From a bacterium (GTDB lineage: Bacteria > DYJV01 > JALVYZ01), in NCBI GenBank assembly GCA_027037705.1, contig JALVYZ010000407.1, positions 1-6,522 on the forward strand: a DNA stretch of 6,522 bases, in the 5' to 3' direction. Positions 1-6,125 of the stretch are shown here, one piece after another. The translations under genes and the position numbers were made by a program. Positions within the stretch are counted from its first letter, which is position 1, and the number at the start of each line of letters is the position of its first letter. The notes beneath the pieces were generated by a model. That model worked only from the letters and a program-made list of their open reading frames with translations. It did not search any database and was not told the DNA's origin.

Positions 1-1130
1 GGGAAATTCCTGATGTTAAATATGTTCAGGTTTTTGATTATGGAGCAACTCCTCTTTCAACAATAAAAGGAAATCTTGATATTTTAATAACTGGTGAAAA
101 TTTACATGAAATAGATAAAACTGGAGATGAAATTCTTAAAAAATGCTATGAAACCAAAGGATTGACTGCTTGTTCAAGAACATGGGATTATGATAAGATT
201 TCTTACAATTTGGTCTATAATCCTAAAATTTTAAACTATTATCACATTACTCCTTATGACATTGCCTCACAGCTATCCACAAAAATAACAGGAAGTTTTG
301 TATCATTGATGAATGTGAACAACGAAAATTCATTAAAAGTCAGATTGATTTATAAGCAGAATGAAAGAGATTTTTTAGATAAAATAAAATTTTTTTACAT
401 AGACACCCCAATGGGGAAAATTCCATTTTCAGCTGTTGCAAAATTGAAGAAAACAGTTGAGCCAACAATAATTTCAAGAGAAAAATTAAAATACTCTCTT
501 GATGTTATTGGTTATAGAAGGAAAGCAGCAATAAGCCATATTGTCCATAGTTTTGATGAACAGATGAAAAATTTTAAAGTTCCCTATGGATATAAAATTT
601 CTCATGAAGGAGATATGAAACAGATGAAAGACTCTTTAAAGAGAATGTTAAAAGGTTTTTTAATTGGTATTGTGTTGCTTTTTCTAACAATGGTGCCAAT
701 ATTTCATTCATTTAAAGCTCCAGTTGCAATTTTAGTTGCAATACCTCTTTCTATGATTGGTGGAATACTTGCACTATTTTTGTGGAACTACCACAGAGCA
801 ATGCCAGCAATGATGGGATTAATACTACTTGCAGGTATTATTGTTAACAATTCAATATTGCTAATAGATTTTATTCAAGAAGCAATTAAAAGAGGAGTTA
901 ACATAAAAGAAGCTATCACTCAAAGCATTAAAATAAGAACAAGGCCTGTATTAATGACAGCATTTGGAACTGCTGTAGGAATGCTACCAATTGCAAGGGG
1001 ACACGCACTTGGACTTGAAAGACTTGCACCACTTGGAGCTGTAGCTATTGGTGGTCTTATGGTTGGAACATTTTTAACATTAATCTATGTGCCTTTGTTT
1101 TATTATTTTATGTCAAGGAAGAAAAGTTGA
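1..1130 (+). CDS. RND-family efflux transporter permease subunit, C-terminal part (5' partial)
   Basis: Inner-membrane proton-driven pump subunit of the AcrB/MexB/CusA superfamily, which normally works with a periplasmic adaptor and an outer-membrane channel. The frame is open from base 3 with no start codon, so the gene begins before the window; 375 residues are visible against about 1,020-1,050 for the family. Residues ~1-210 are the second periplasmic porter/docking region, including the phrase TPMGKIPFSAVA. Five C-terminal membrane segments follow at about residues 218-236, 239-261, 267-290, 314-331 and 342-369. Family marks are VNNSILLIDF (about 281-290) at the end of the third of these and RTRPVLMTAFGTAVGMLPIA (about 312-331). 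The protein ends SRKKS. I cannot tell drug from metal specificity, because the diagnostic TM4 residues lie outside the window. A TTG at 162 should not be taken as a start, since homology clearly extends upstream of it. Confidence 0.93.
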   Translation, partial: EIPDVKYVQVFDYGATPLSTIKGNLDILITGENLHEIDKTGDEILKKCYETKGLTACSRTWDYDKISYNLVYNPKILNYYHITPYDIASQLSTKITGSFVSLMNVNNENSLKVRLIYKQNERDFLDKIKFFYIDTPMGKIPFSAVAKLKKTVEPTIISREKLKYSLDVIGYRRKAAISHIVHSFDEQMKNFKVPYGYKISHEGDMKQMKDSLKRMLKGFLIGIVLLFLTMVPIFHSFKAPVAILVAIPLSMIGGILALFLWNYHRAMPAMMGLILLAGIIVNNSILLIDFIQEAIKRGVNIKEAITQSIKIRTRPVLMTAFGTAVGMLPIARGHALGLERLAPLGAVAIGGLMVGTFLTLIYVPLFYYFMSRKKS

Positions 1131-1131
1131 T

Positions 1132-1166
1132 AAGGCTGAAGGTTGAAGGCGGAAGGTAGAAGTAAT
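1132..1166 (+). repeat. Heptamer array AAGGNNG directly after the RND stop codon
   Basis: Units aaggctg, aaggttg, aaggcgg and aaggtag, followed by the decayed aagtaat, start one base after the TGA at 1128-1130. This is the reverse complement of the CCTTCNN heptamers at 6227-6261 (shared stretch tgaaggcggaaggtagaag). Relative to the direction of transcription it therefore has the same orientation as the copies between the leftward genes. No hairpin is evident. Confidence 0.75.
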
Positions 1167-1407
1167 AATAAAAAAAAGATAATTAAAAAATAGTATAAAA
1201 ATATATTTATTATCAATCATTACATTATTCATAAATTATTTCCTCATCTTCAATAATTTTATTTATTTGTTTTTTGGTAATTTTCAATTGCTGAAAAATT
1301 CGTAAAAATTTCTACTCAAATATTTTTTACCTTTTTACCTTTTGATATTTTAAAATTTTTATATTCTATTCACAAAAAATATACAAAAATTGTGATTTAA
1401 ATCTAAA
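1167..1407. other. AT-rich gap between RND gene and ATPase gene; no gene seen
   Basis: About 240 bases of A/T-rich DNA with runs of A and T and two tandem ttttacc-like units near 1325-1344. No open frame with a ribosome-binding site, no RNA gene and no convincing rho-independent terminator is visible. The only structured element is the interrupted inverted repeat at 1370-1395. Confidence 0.6.
1370..1395. promoter_or_regulatory. Interrupted inverted repeat TCACAA-N14-TTGTGA just before the ATPase start
   Basis: Perfect 6-base arms (1370-1375 and 1390-1395) are separated by 14 A/T-rich bases and end 12 bases before the ATG at 1408. Position and symmetry would suit an operator. In such AT-rich DNA a 6-base match can arise by chance, and no clear -35/-10 pair accompanies it. 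Confidence 0.25.
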
Positions 1408-2526
1408 ATGATAATAAAACGAAAATTAAAGGATAAAATCTTATCAAATTTTTTCAAAAATAAAGTTATCATTATCTATGGAGCAAGGCAGGTTGGTAAA
1501 ACTGTTCTTTTAAAGCAGTTAGAAAAAAGTATTAATGAAAAGATTCTGTGGTTAAATGGAGATGAGCCAGATGTTAGAGAGGAATTATCAAATGTCACTT
1601 CCACTCAGCTAAAATTAATTATTGGAAATCACAAAATAGTGTTTATTGATGAAGCTCAAAGAATAAAACATATTGGATTAACATTGAAATTAATAGTTGA
1701 TAATTTTCCTGAAGTGCAAGTTGTAACTACAGGCTCAAGCTCTTTTGAACTTGCTGATGAAATAAAAGAGCCTTTAACAGGAAGAAAGTTTGAATATTTT
1801 TTGTATCCTTTGTCTTATGAAGAAATAATTGACCATTTTGGCTATATTGAGGCAAAACGTTATTTAAATTTTGTAAAATATGGCCTATATCCTGAAATAA
1901 TAGTAAAAAATGAAAATGCAAAAGAAATACTTTACAATTTAAGTGACAGCTATTTGTATAAAGATTTATTAATCTATGAAGGTATAAAAAAACATTCACT
2001 TTTAGTAAAATTACTTCAGGCTCTTGCATTGCAAATAGGCAATGAAGTATCCTTTTTGGAATTAGCTTATCTATTAGGAGTGGATAAAAACACAGTTGAA
2101 AAATATCTAAATCTTCTTGAGCAAAGTTTTGTAATTTTTAGACTTAATGCATTAAGCAGGAACTTAAGAAACGAAATAAAAAAAGGGAAAAAATTTTATT
2201 TCTGGGATGTTGGAAAAAGAAATGCATTAATATCAAATTTAATGAACCTAATTTAAGACCTGATATTGGAGGATTATGGGAAAATTTTGTTATTTCAGAG
2301 AGGATAAAATATTTATAATGGTATTTTTGCAAATTTTTATTTCTTGCGATCAACAACTCAAAAAGAGATAGATTTTATAGAAGAGATAGGAGGAAAACTA
2401 AACATTTATGAAATAATATGGAATGAGAAGAAAAAAGCTAAAATCCCTTTAAGCTTTTCAAAAAATTACAATTTTGAAAATTTTAAAATCATTAACAGGA
2501 AAAACTTTTTTGAGATTTTAAATTAA
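1408..2526 (+). pseudogene. AAA ATPase with C-terminal DUF4143 (COG1373 type), broken by two frameshifts
   Basis: Read through both shifts, this is about 373 codons, close to full length for COG1373 proteins (roughly 380-400 aa). The role of these ATPases is poorly defined. Walker A is GARQVGKT at residues 25-32, Walker B is IVFIDE at 77-82 (D81, E82), and a sensor-1-like TTGSSS lies at 107-112; a winged-helix-like stretch (LAYLLGVDKNTVEKYLNLLE) follows around 220-240. Frame 1 runs to RNALISN, then TAA at 2254. The conserved continuation NEPNLRPDIGGLWENFVISE lies in frame 3 from 2241 to about 2312 and ends at TAA 2316. The tail returns to frame 1 from 2314 (YNGIFANFYFLRSTTQKEID) and stops at 2526. 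Each break sits at a short T run. In the DUF4143 tail the usual E-(F/I)-K-W reads EIIW (ATA at 2416-2418), and the usual YFW-R reads YFLR, both consistent with decay. No strong Shine-Dalgarno precedes ATG 1408. The alternative is sequencing error in homopolymers. Confidence 0.85.
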
Positions 2527-2658
2527 ATAAAAGCCTTAACAATGACTATATTTTGAATTTCAGCTCTATTACTAAAAAACAGGCAAAAAGATTTTTGATA
2601 AAATTTCAATTTAACTTTTTTCGCCTTCAACTTTCTACATTTCACTTTTGTTTTTGTA
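2527..2658. other. Convergent intergenic gap with degenerate heptamers
   Basis: Gap between the rightward ATPase remnant and the leftward ccdA-like gene. At 2624-2647 it holds worn units (ccttcaa, ctttcta, then catttca / ttcactt) that recall the CCTTCNN and TTCACTA families of the other gaps. The only hairpin candidate is CAAAA-AGAT-TTTTG near 2585-2597, too weak for a confident bidirectional terminator. Confidence 0.5.
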
Positions 2659-3357
2659 TCACACTAATATATACACTCCACTCAATATAATTAAACTTCC
2701 ACAAATCCTCTTTAAAATTAAAGTCCCTTTTGATTTTTCATTCCAGTTTAAATATCTTCTAACAATTTCTGTAAAAGTGCCAGCAAATACTATTACAGAA
2801 CAGTGACCAATTGCATATACAATTAAAAGTAAAATTCCAAATAAAAATTTTTTTGTTGAAACATTAAATATTACTGCTAATAATGGAGCAAGGTATGCAA
2901 AAGTGCAAGGACCTAAAGCTACACCAAAAATTATTCCAAGCAAAAAAGCAGCAAATATACCATTTCCTGACTTATTAAAAAAGGATGTTCCAAATGAAAA
3001 ATCTGGTAATTTTATAATTTCTATTAAATATAGCCCTATTAAAACAAATATTCCAGCTACAATTAAATTTCCTGTCTTTCCAATATCTCCAGCAATTCTC
3101 CCTGTTAGAGCAGTTATAAATCCTACAGCAATAATTGTTAAAAGTATTCCAATTGAAAAAATAAAAGAAATATAAAAAGCCTTCCTGGTTGAAACCTTTT
3201 CATGCTTATTCATAAATCCTACAATTAAAGGGATACTTGATAAATGGCATGGACTTAATAAAATGCTTAAAATTCCCCATAAAAATGCTGCAAAAAGTGA
3301 TAAAAATCCACTTTTGGATAATGAAGTAGAAACAAAGGTAAAGATATCAGCAATCAT
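2659..3357 (-). CDS. ccdA: CcdA/DsbD-type transmembrane thiol:disulfide electron carrier
   Basis: Inner-membrane protein of 232 aa, the usual CcdA size, expected to carry electrons from cytosolic thioredoxin to an extracytoplasmic thioredoxin-like partner. About six hydrophobic segments are visible. The two family cysteines are C37 in LLSPCHLSSIPLIVGF and C151 in FGVALGPCTFAYLAPLLAV, each in a Pro-Cys context within its membrane segment. A further cysteine sits in YAIGHCS (C186). The ATG overlaps the stop codon of the upstream thioredoxin-like gene in an ATGA at 3354-3357, and a GGAG lies 4 bases upstream of the start, so the two genes are probably translationally coupled. Context argues for feeding that thioredoxin rather than cytochrome c maturation, since no heme-handling genes are in view. 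The gene symbol is a family label, not proof of the classical role. Confidence 0.9.
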   Translation of the reverse strand: MIADIFTFVSTSLSKSGFLSLFAAFLWGILSILLSPCHLSSIPLIVGFMNKHEKVSTRKAFYISFIFSIGILLTIIAVGFITALTGRIAGDIGKTGNLIVAGIFVLIGLYLIEIIKLPDFSFGTSFFNKSGNGIFAAFLLGIIFGVALGPCTFAYLAPLLAVIFNVSTKKFLFGILLLIVYAIGHCSVIVFAGTFTEIVRRYLNWNEKSKGTLILKRICGSLIILSGVYILV

Positions 3358-3773
3358 TTGACTCCATACTTTCTAAAGATTTTTTCCACCTCTTCAAAGG
3401 GGATATATCCCTGATGACGGAAGAGTTCATTGCCATTTTTATCAAGTATAATTTGAGTGGGAATAACCTTAATTTTATACAGATATGCATAAGGTTTTCC
3501 TTCTTCAGTCCATACATCATAAAATAAAACTTTTACTTTTCCTTTATATTTTTCTCTAATTTTTTCCATAACAGGTTCCATCATTTTACAAGCTATACAT
3601 TTAACTGATCCAAGGTCAATAAAGGTAAGGATATAGTTATCATCTTTGGGAGTTTCAGTTTTTTTAATCTTACTCTTACTATTATTTTCATTTTTATTAT
3701 TACAGCCCTCCTGGAATGTTGAAATAAAGCATAATATTACGATAATAAAGATAATTTTTAAGTTAATTTTCAT
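3354..3773 (-). CDS. Thioredoxin-fold protein with N-terminal membrane signal, CxxC active site
   Basis: 139 aa. The start is the ATG at 3773: AAGGAGG (3778-3784) lies 4 bases before it, and a hydrophobic signal segment begins at once (residues 5-20, KIIFIIVILCFI). The open frame reaches further up to 3866, but those residues are translated repeat DNA. After the signal comes C24 in FQEGC, a poor match to a lipobox, so it may be a lipoprotein or simply membrane-anchored; a charged Asn/Lys/Glu linker follows to about residue 45. The thioredoxin domain (about 46-139) has the redox pair C59-I-A-C62 in SVKCIACKMMEP and the cis-proline P105 in KVIPTQIIL. It is expected to act outside the cytoplasmic membrane as the acceptor for the coupled CcdA-like protein downstream. 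Its target is unknown; the neighbouring genes make a metal(loid) or sulfur substrate plausible. Confidence 0.88.
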   Translation of the reverse strand: MKINLKIIFIIVILCFISTFQEGCNNKNENNSKSKIKKTETPKDDNYILTFIDLGSVKCIACKMMEPVMEKIREKYKGKVKVLFYDVWTEEGKPYAYLYKIKVIPTQIILDKNGNELFRHQGYIPFEEVEKIFRKYGVK

Positions 3774-3777
3774 ATTG

Positions 3778-3784
3778 CCTCCTT
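3778..3784 (-). promoter_or_regulatory. Shine-Dalgarno AAGGAGG fixing the thioredoxin start
   Basis: A near-perfect anti-16S match 4 bases before ATG 3773-3771. It decides for the short form of the protein over an upstream in-frame start at 3866. Confidence 0.85.
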
Positions 3785-3791
3785 TTTTATT

Positions 3792-3815
3792 ATGTGTAGA
3801 TGCGTAAATGCGATA
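3792..3815. repeat. Octamer array ATGCGTAG type, 3 units
   Basis: Units atgtgtag, atgcgtaa and atgcgata on the + strand, starting 7 bases beyond the thioredoxin Shine-Dalgarno site. Same family as the long array at 6126-6187 and the worn one at 4551-4574; in all three gaps this octamer is the repeat closest to the gene start. Confidence 0.8.
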
Positions 3816-3860
3816 ATTGTTATTAGTTGTAATTAGTAGTAATTTGTAGTAATTTATTGT
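3816..3860. repeat. Decamer array (AATTAGTAGT type), about 4-5 units
   Basis: Successive 10-base units tattagttgt, aattagtagt, aatttgtagt and aatttattgt follow the octamer array. The period of 10 is clear. This unit is not seen in the other two gaps, where the 100-base block occupies the corresponding place. Confidence 0.7.
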
Positions 3861-3869
3861 TATCAACTA

Positions 3870-3897
3870 TTCACCGTTCACGGTTCACGGTTCTATA
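3870..3897. repeat. Heptamer array TTCACGG, 3-4 units
   Basis: Units ttcaccg, ttcacgg and ttcacgg, then the decayed ttctata. It belongs with the TTCACTA heptamers at 4688-4708 and 6307-6341, which sit at the matching place in the other gaps. Confidence 0.8.
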
Positions 3898-3900
3898 ATA

Positions 3901-3960
3901 TCAACTAACCTCAACTAACAACTAACTAACTTTAACTAACCTCCAACTAACCTTCAATCA
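3901..3960. repeat. 10-11-base repeat array (TCAACTAACC type), about 6 units
   Basis: Units built on AACTAACC with 2-3 variable bases between: tcaactaacc, tcaactaac, tttaactaacc and tccaactaacc, ending in ttcaatcaa. The same unit recurs at 4763-4806 and 6343-6382. Here it ends about 48 bases from the stop of the 48-aa gene. Confidence 0.85.
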
Positions 3961-4008
3961 ATATCTAAATTCCGGTATATTTGCTCCCCTGAGCTCAAAA
4001 ACAGGCTT

Positions 4009-4155
4009 TCATTTTTCTTTAGTTGCATCTAACATCTTTTTTTTAAAAACATTCATCATAAATTTCAAAGCTTCTTTTTCATCCTTATCAGATATAATTC
4101 TTTCTGCCTCTATTATTTCATTTAATGAAAAAATAATCGAATATTTATCCTTCAT
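4009..4155 (-). CDS. Small protein of 48 aa, unrecognised, overlapping the DGC gene
   Basis: Translates to 48 residues beginning MKDKYSIIFSLNEIIEAERI and ending KKKMLDATKEK, stop TGA at 4011-4009. GGAGG (4165-4169) lies 9 bases before the ATG, inside the end of the DGC gene, and the first 11 bases of this gene overlap that gene's last codons and stop; such an overlap usually means translational coupling. The sequence is highly charged and looks alpha-helical (EIIEAERIISDKDEKEALKF), with no membrane segment and no cysteine. I do not recognise the family. The opening YSIIFSLNEIIEAE faintly recalls the start of DUF3343-like small proteins, but the rest does not follow. It is probably cytosolic and made together with the DGC protein. 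Confidence 0.72.
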   Translation of the reverse strand: MKDKYSIIFSLNEIIEAERIISDKDEKEALKFMMNVFKKKMLDATKEK

Positions 4156-4525
4156 TTAATTTTTCCTCCACCTTTTTTAAGGTTTCATCTATTAATTCTT
4201 TGCCTAATCTTAAATCGTGATTTTTAGTTACTCCTAACTCTGTAATTCTAATATGTTTTGTAAATTTCAAATTCTTTTCTTCAAGAGTTTTTTTAGCACA
4301 GTCAAGCTGACATCCATCAATTACTATAATATTATCTGCAGATTCTGTTGATTTTACAATCCCAGACACATTTCCTCCAATTCCTGCGAGGCAGAATAAC
4401 TTTCCAGTTCCTTTTTCTGTTAAAATTATTCCTATTTCATTTGAAAGCTGGCCAACATTTGAGCCTCCAGCGCACGCAAAAATTAAAGTAGTTGTTGTTT
4501 CACAACAGCAACTATTGTTTTGCAT
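4145..4525 (-). CDS. DGC-domain protein, putative zinc/metal-binding
   Basis: 126 aa, cytosolic. The start is ATG 4525 because AGGAGG (4532-4537) ends 6 bases before it; an ATG five codons earlier (4540) lies upstream of that site. The protein matches the DGC family by its name motif, here VIDGCQLDCA (residues 68-77; C72, C76), and by FACAGGSNVGQLS (C18) and KLFCLAGIGG (C45). The N-terminus adds three consecutive cysteines (C6-C8), giving seven cysteines in the first 80 residues and suggesting metal or metalloid-thiol binding. The biochemical role of the family is not established. Proteins of this kind are, to my knowledge, often encoded near COG0701 permeases and thioredoxins, as here. The next gene starts inside its 3' end. 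Confidence 0.9.
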   Translation of the reverse strand: MQNNSCCCETTTTLIFACAGGSNVGQLSNEIGIILTEKGTGKLFCLAGIGGNVSGIVKSTESADNIIVIDGCQLDCAKKTLEEKNLKFTKHIRITELGVTKNHDLRLGKELIDETLKKVEEKLNEG

Positions 4526-4531
4526 TTTAAA

Positions 4532-4537
4532 CCTCCT
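4532..4537 (-). promoter_or_regulatory. Shine-Dalgarno AGGAGG fixing the DGC start
   Basis: It lies 6 bases before ATG 4525-4523. An alternative ATG at 4540-4538 sits immediately upstream of the site and would have no ribosome-binding site of its own, so the 126-aa form is preferred over 131 aa. Confidence 0.8.
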
Positions 4538-4550
4538 CATTTTATTGTAT

Positions 4551-4574
4551 AAACGTAAATACGTTGATGCTTGT
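4551..4574. repeat. Degenerate octamer array near the DGC gene start
   Basis: Worn 8-base units aaacgtaa, atacgttg and atgcttgt, in the same register as the ATGCGTAG octamers at 6126-6187. It begins 13 bases beyond the DGC Shine-Dalgarno site. The call depends mainly on its matching position in the other gaps. Confidence 0.5.
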
Positions 4575-4580
4575 AACTAA

Positions 4581-4680
4581 TTTGAATTTTGGATTTTGAA
4601 TTAAAATTTTCCTTTATCATTCTTTCTTTCATCTTCAGCCTTAAAATTAGTGTTGGTGTTAGTGATGGTGTTAGTTTTTA
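4581..4680. repeat. 100-base composite repeat, copy 1
   Basis: Aligns without gaps to 6200-6299 with 8 mismatches, all within its middle 25 bases (4605-4628). It contains heptamers (ttttgaa, ttttgga, ttttgaa), a worn CCTTCNN section, and hexamers of TTAGTG type at 4647-4676 (ttagtg, ttggtg, ttagtg, atggtg). It has no terminal inverted repeats and no coding capacity. Confidence 0.9.
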
Positions 4681-4687
4681 AAAATTT

Positions 4688-4708
4688 TTCACTTTTCACT
4701 ATTCATTT
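4688..4708. repeat. Heptamer array TTCACTA, 3 units
   Basis: Units ttcactt, ttcacta and ttcattt directly follow the 100-base block, as ttcatta, ttcattt and ttcacta do after the second copy of that block. Confidence 0.75.
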
Positions 4709-4722
4709 TCATTTATACTAAC

Positions 4723-4757
4723 GACTCCCGACTCCGCACTCCAGACTCCACACTATT
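4723..4757. repeat. Heptamer array GACTCCC, 5 units
   Basis: Units gactccc, gactccg, cactcca, gactcca and cactatt in perfect 7-base register. The same family occurs at 6464-6498 and is among the most GC-rich non-coding sequence in the window. Confidence 0.85.
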
Positions 4758-4762
4758 ATTCC

Positions 4763-4806
4763 CTCAACTAACCTCAATAACCTTAACTAACCTTTAACTA
4801 ACCTCC
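4763..4806. repeat. 10-base repeat array (CTCAACTAAC type) ending 5 bases from the permease stop
   Basis: Units ctcaactaac, ctcaataac, cttaactaac and ctttaactaac. Same family as 3901-3960 and 6343-6382. It lies almost directly against the 3' end of the permease gene (stop TAG at 4814-4812), leaving no room for an ordinary terminator between them. Confidence 0.85.
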
Positions 4807-4811
4807 TAATC

Positions 4812-6110
4812 CTACCCCACAATCTTCCCAAAAATCATTCCTGATATAGTTGCCATAATAACAACTAATGACACATATGCTACAGTCTTTTTTGTTCCCA
4901 TTACACTTCTTATAACAAGCATATTTGGTAGTGATAATGCTGGTCCAGCCAATAAAAGAGCCAAAGCTGGTCCTTTTCCCATTCCATTTGCAAGCAAGCC
5001 CTGTAAAATTGGGACCTCTGTTAATGTTGCAAAATACATAAATGCTCCTGCAACAGATGCAAATAGATTTGCTCCAAGGGAATTCCCTCCAACCATTGTT
5101 GAAATCCATCTTGATGGAATTATTCCACCATCTGTTGAATCTGGAGTTCCAAGACAGAAACCTGCAATTAACACACCAATTCCAAGTAGAGGTAATATCA
5201 TTTTAGATAAATCATAAGTCTGGAAAAACCAGTCCTTCATATCATCTCCAGAAAGATTCAACACAATTGATAAGGTAATTGCACCTATTCCAAATGGAAT
5301 CATTGGGTTTTTAAAAAGAAATGCTGCAATTATTACAGGAATTGTAGCTAATACGAGATGAAGTAATTTTATCCCATACCAAAGAATAAGTGTTATTCCA
5401 AGCAAAATAGCAAAAATTGTAGTTAATATCCATTTATTGGAATAGATTTCATACCATAAACCAGTATGTGAAATTGGTTTTCCCCAATTAGCAAATACTA
5501 AAATGGCAATCATAAATAAGAAGTAAAGTATTGTTTGCCAAATTGGTCTTGCCTCTTCAGTTTCTCCTATGAAAAGTCCACCTTTTTTATCAATATCCTC
5601 TTTAAAAATTATCTCCATTAAAATCCCAATTACAACACTGAAAAGAATAGCTCCAATAGCTCTTGCAATTCCAAGTTGATAGCCTAAAATTCTTGCAGTT
5701 AAAATAATTGCAAGAACATTGATCGCAGGACCAGAGTATAGAAATGCAGTTGCAGGTCCAAGTCCAGCTCCTCTTCTGTAAATGCCTGTAAATAATGGTA
5801 GAACTGTGCATGAGCAAACTGCTAAAATAGAACCAGAGATTGAAGCAACTGAATATGCAATTATTTTATTTGCCTGAGCACCAAGATATTTCATTACAGA
5901 TTGCTGGGATACAAATACAGCAATTGCTCCTGCAATGAAAAATGCTGGAACAAGGCATAATATAACATGCTCTCTTGCATACCACCTTAATAATTTCAAA
6001 CTTTCAAAAATAGCATTCTGAAATCTCTTATATTCAAGTGGAAGATTGTAACAAATTATGAAAACTATGAACATAATTAAAATATTTTTCAAAATTTGTT
6101 TCATGTTCAT
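4812..6110 (-). CDS. COG0701/DUF318 (ArsP-type) permease
   Basis: Polytopic inner-membrane permease of 432 aa. The family includes ArsP exporters of trivalent organoarsenicals, but most members have no known substrate. The start ATG at 6110 is set by AAAGGAG (6118-6124) 7 bases upstream; an ATG two codons later is less well placed. Hydrophobic segments are visible throughout, with a hydrophilic loop at about 168-190 between the two halves. The first half carries AVCSCTVLPLF (97-107; C99, C101) and GAGLGPATAFLYSGPAIN (114-131). The second half carries the matching pattern EVPILQGLLANGMGKGPAL (365-383) then LAGPALSLPN (387-396), the internal repeat typical of the family. GVLIAGFCLGTPDS (312-325) adds C319. 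It is the first visible gene of the leftward cluster with the DGC, thioredoxin-like and CcdA-like genes, which suggests transport linked to thiol chemistry. Arsenic specificity is not shown. Confidence 0.92.
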   Translation of the reverse strand: MNMKQILKNILIMFIVFIICYNLPLEYKRFQNAIFESLKLLRWYAREHVILCLVPAFFIAGAIAVFVSQQSVMKYLGAQANKIIAYSVASISGSILAVCSCTVLPLFTGIYRRGAGLGPATAFLYSGPAINVLAIILTARILGYQLGIARAIGAILFSVVIGILMEIIFKEDIDKKGGLFIGETEEARPIWQTILYFLFMIAILVFANWGKPISHTGLWYEIYSNKWILTTIFAILLGITLILWYGIKLLHLVLATIPVIIAAFLFKNPMIPFGIGAITLSIVLNLSGDDMKDWFFQTYDLSKMILPLLGIGVLIAGFCLGTPDSTDGGIIPSRWISTMVGGNSLGANLFASVAGAFMYFATLTEVPILQGLLANGMGKGPALALLLAGPALSLPNMLVIRSVMGTKKTVAYVSLVVIMATISGMIFGKIVG

Positions 6111-6125
6111 TTTTTTACTCCTTTA

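Noticed and set aside
1342-1367. Promoter TTGATA / TATTCT before the ATPase
   Set aside because: The spacing is only 14 bases, and such hexamers are frequent by chance in DNA this AT-rich.
1727-2356. Leftward open frames inside the ATPase region (1727-2029, 2144-2356)
   Set aside because: Low-complexity, Leu/His-rich translations antisense to a clearly conserved domain; no ribosome-binding site.
2585-2597. Hairpin as terminator between the convergent genes
   Set aside because: A 5-base, nearly all A/T stem without a clear following T run; too weak to call.
2903-3175. Rightward open frame antisense to the CcdA-like gene
   Set aside because: It mirrors the membrane protein on the other strand, and its Lys/Pro/Ile-rich product has no recognisable domain.
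3774-3866. N-terminal extension of the thioredoxin frame to an ATG at 3866
   Set aside because: The extra residues are translated tandem repeats, and a strong AAGGAGG with a signal segment sets the start at 3773.
3983-3998. GCTC-CCCT-GAGC hairpin downstream of the 48-aa gene
   Set aside because: A stem of only 4 base pairs with no T tract on the transcribed side.
4581-4680. The 100-base block as a miniature transposable element
   Set aside because: No terminal inverted repeats or target-site duplications, and its interior is simple heptamer and hexamer arrays.
4798-5817. Other leftward frames within the permease (4798-5109, 5602-5817)
   Set aside because: They are alternate-frame shadows with Cys/Trp/Asn-rich nonsense composition, within a gene whose own frame shows family motifs.
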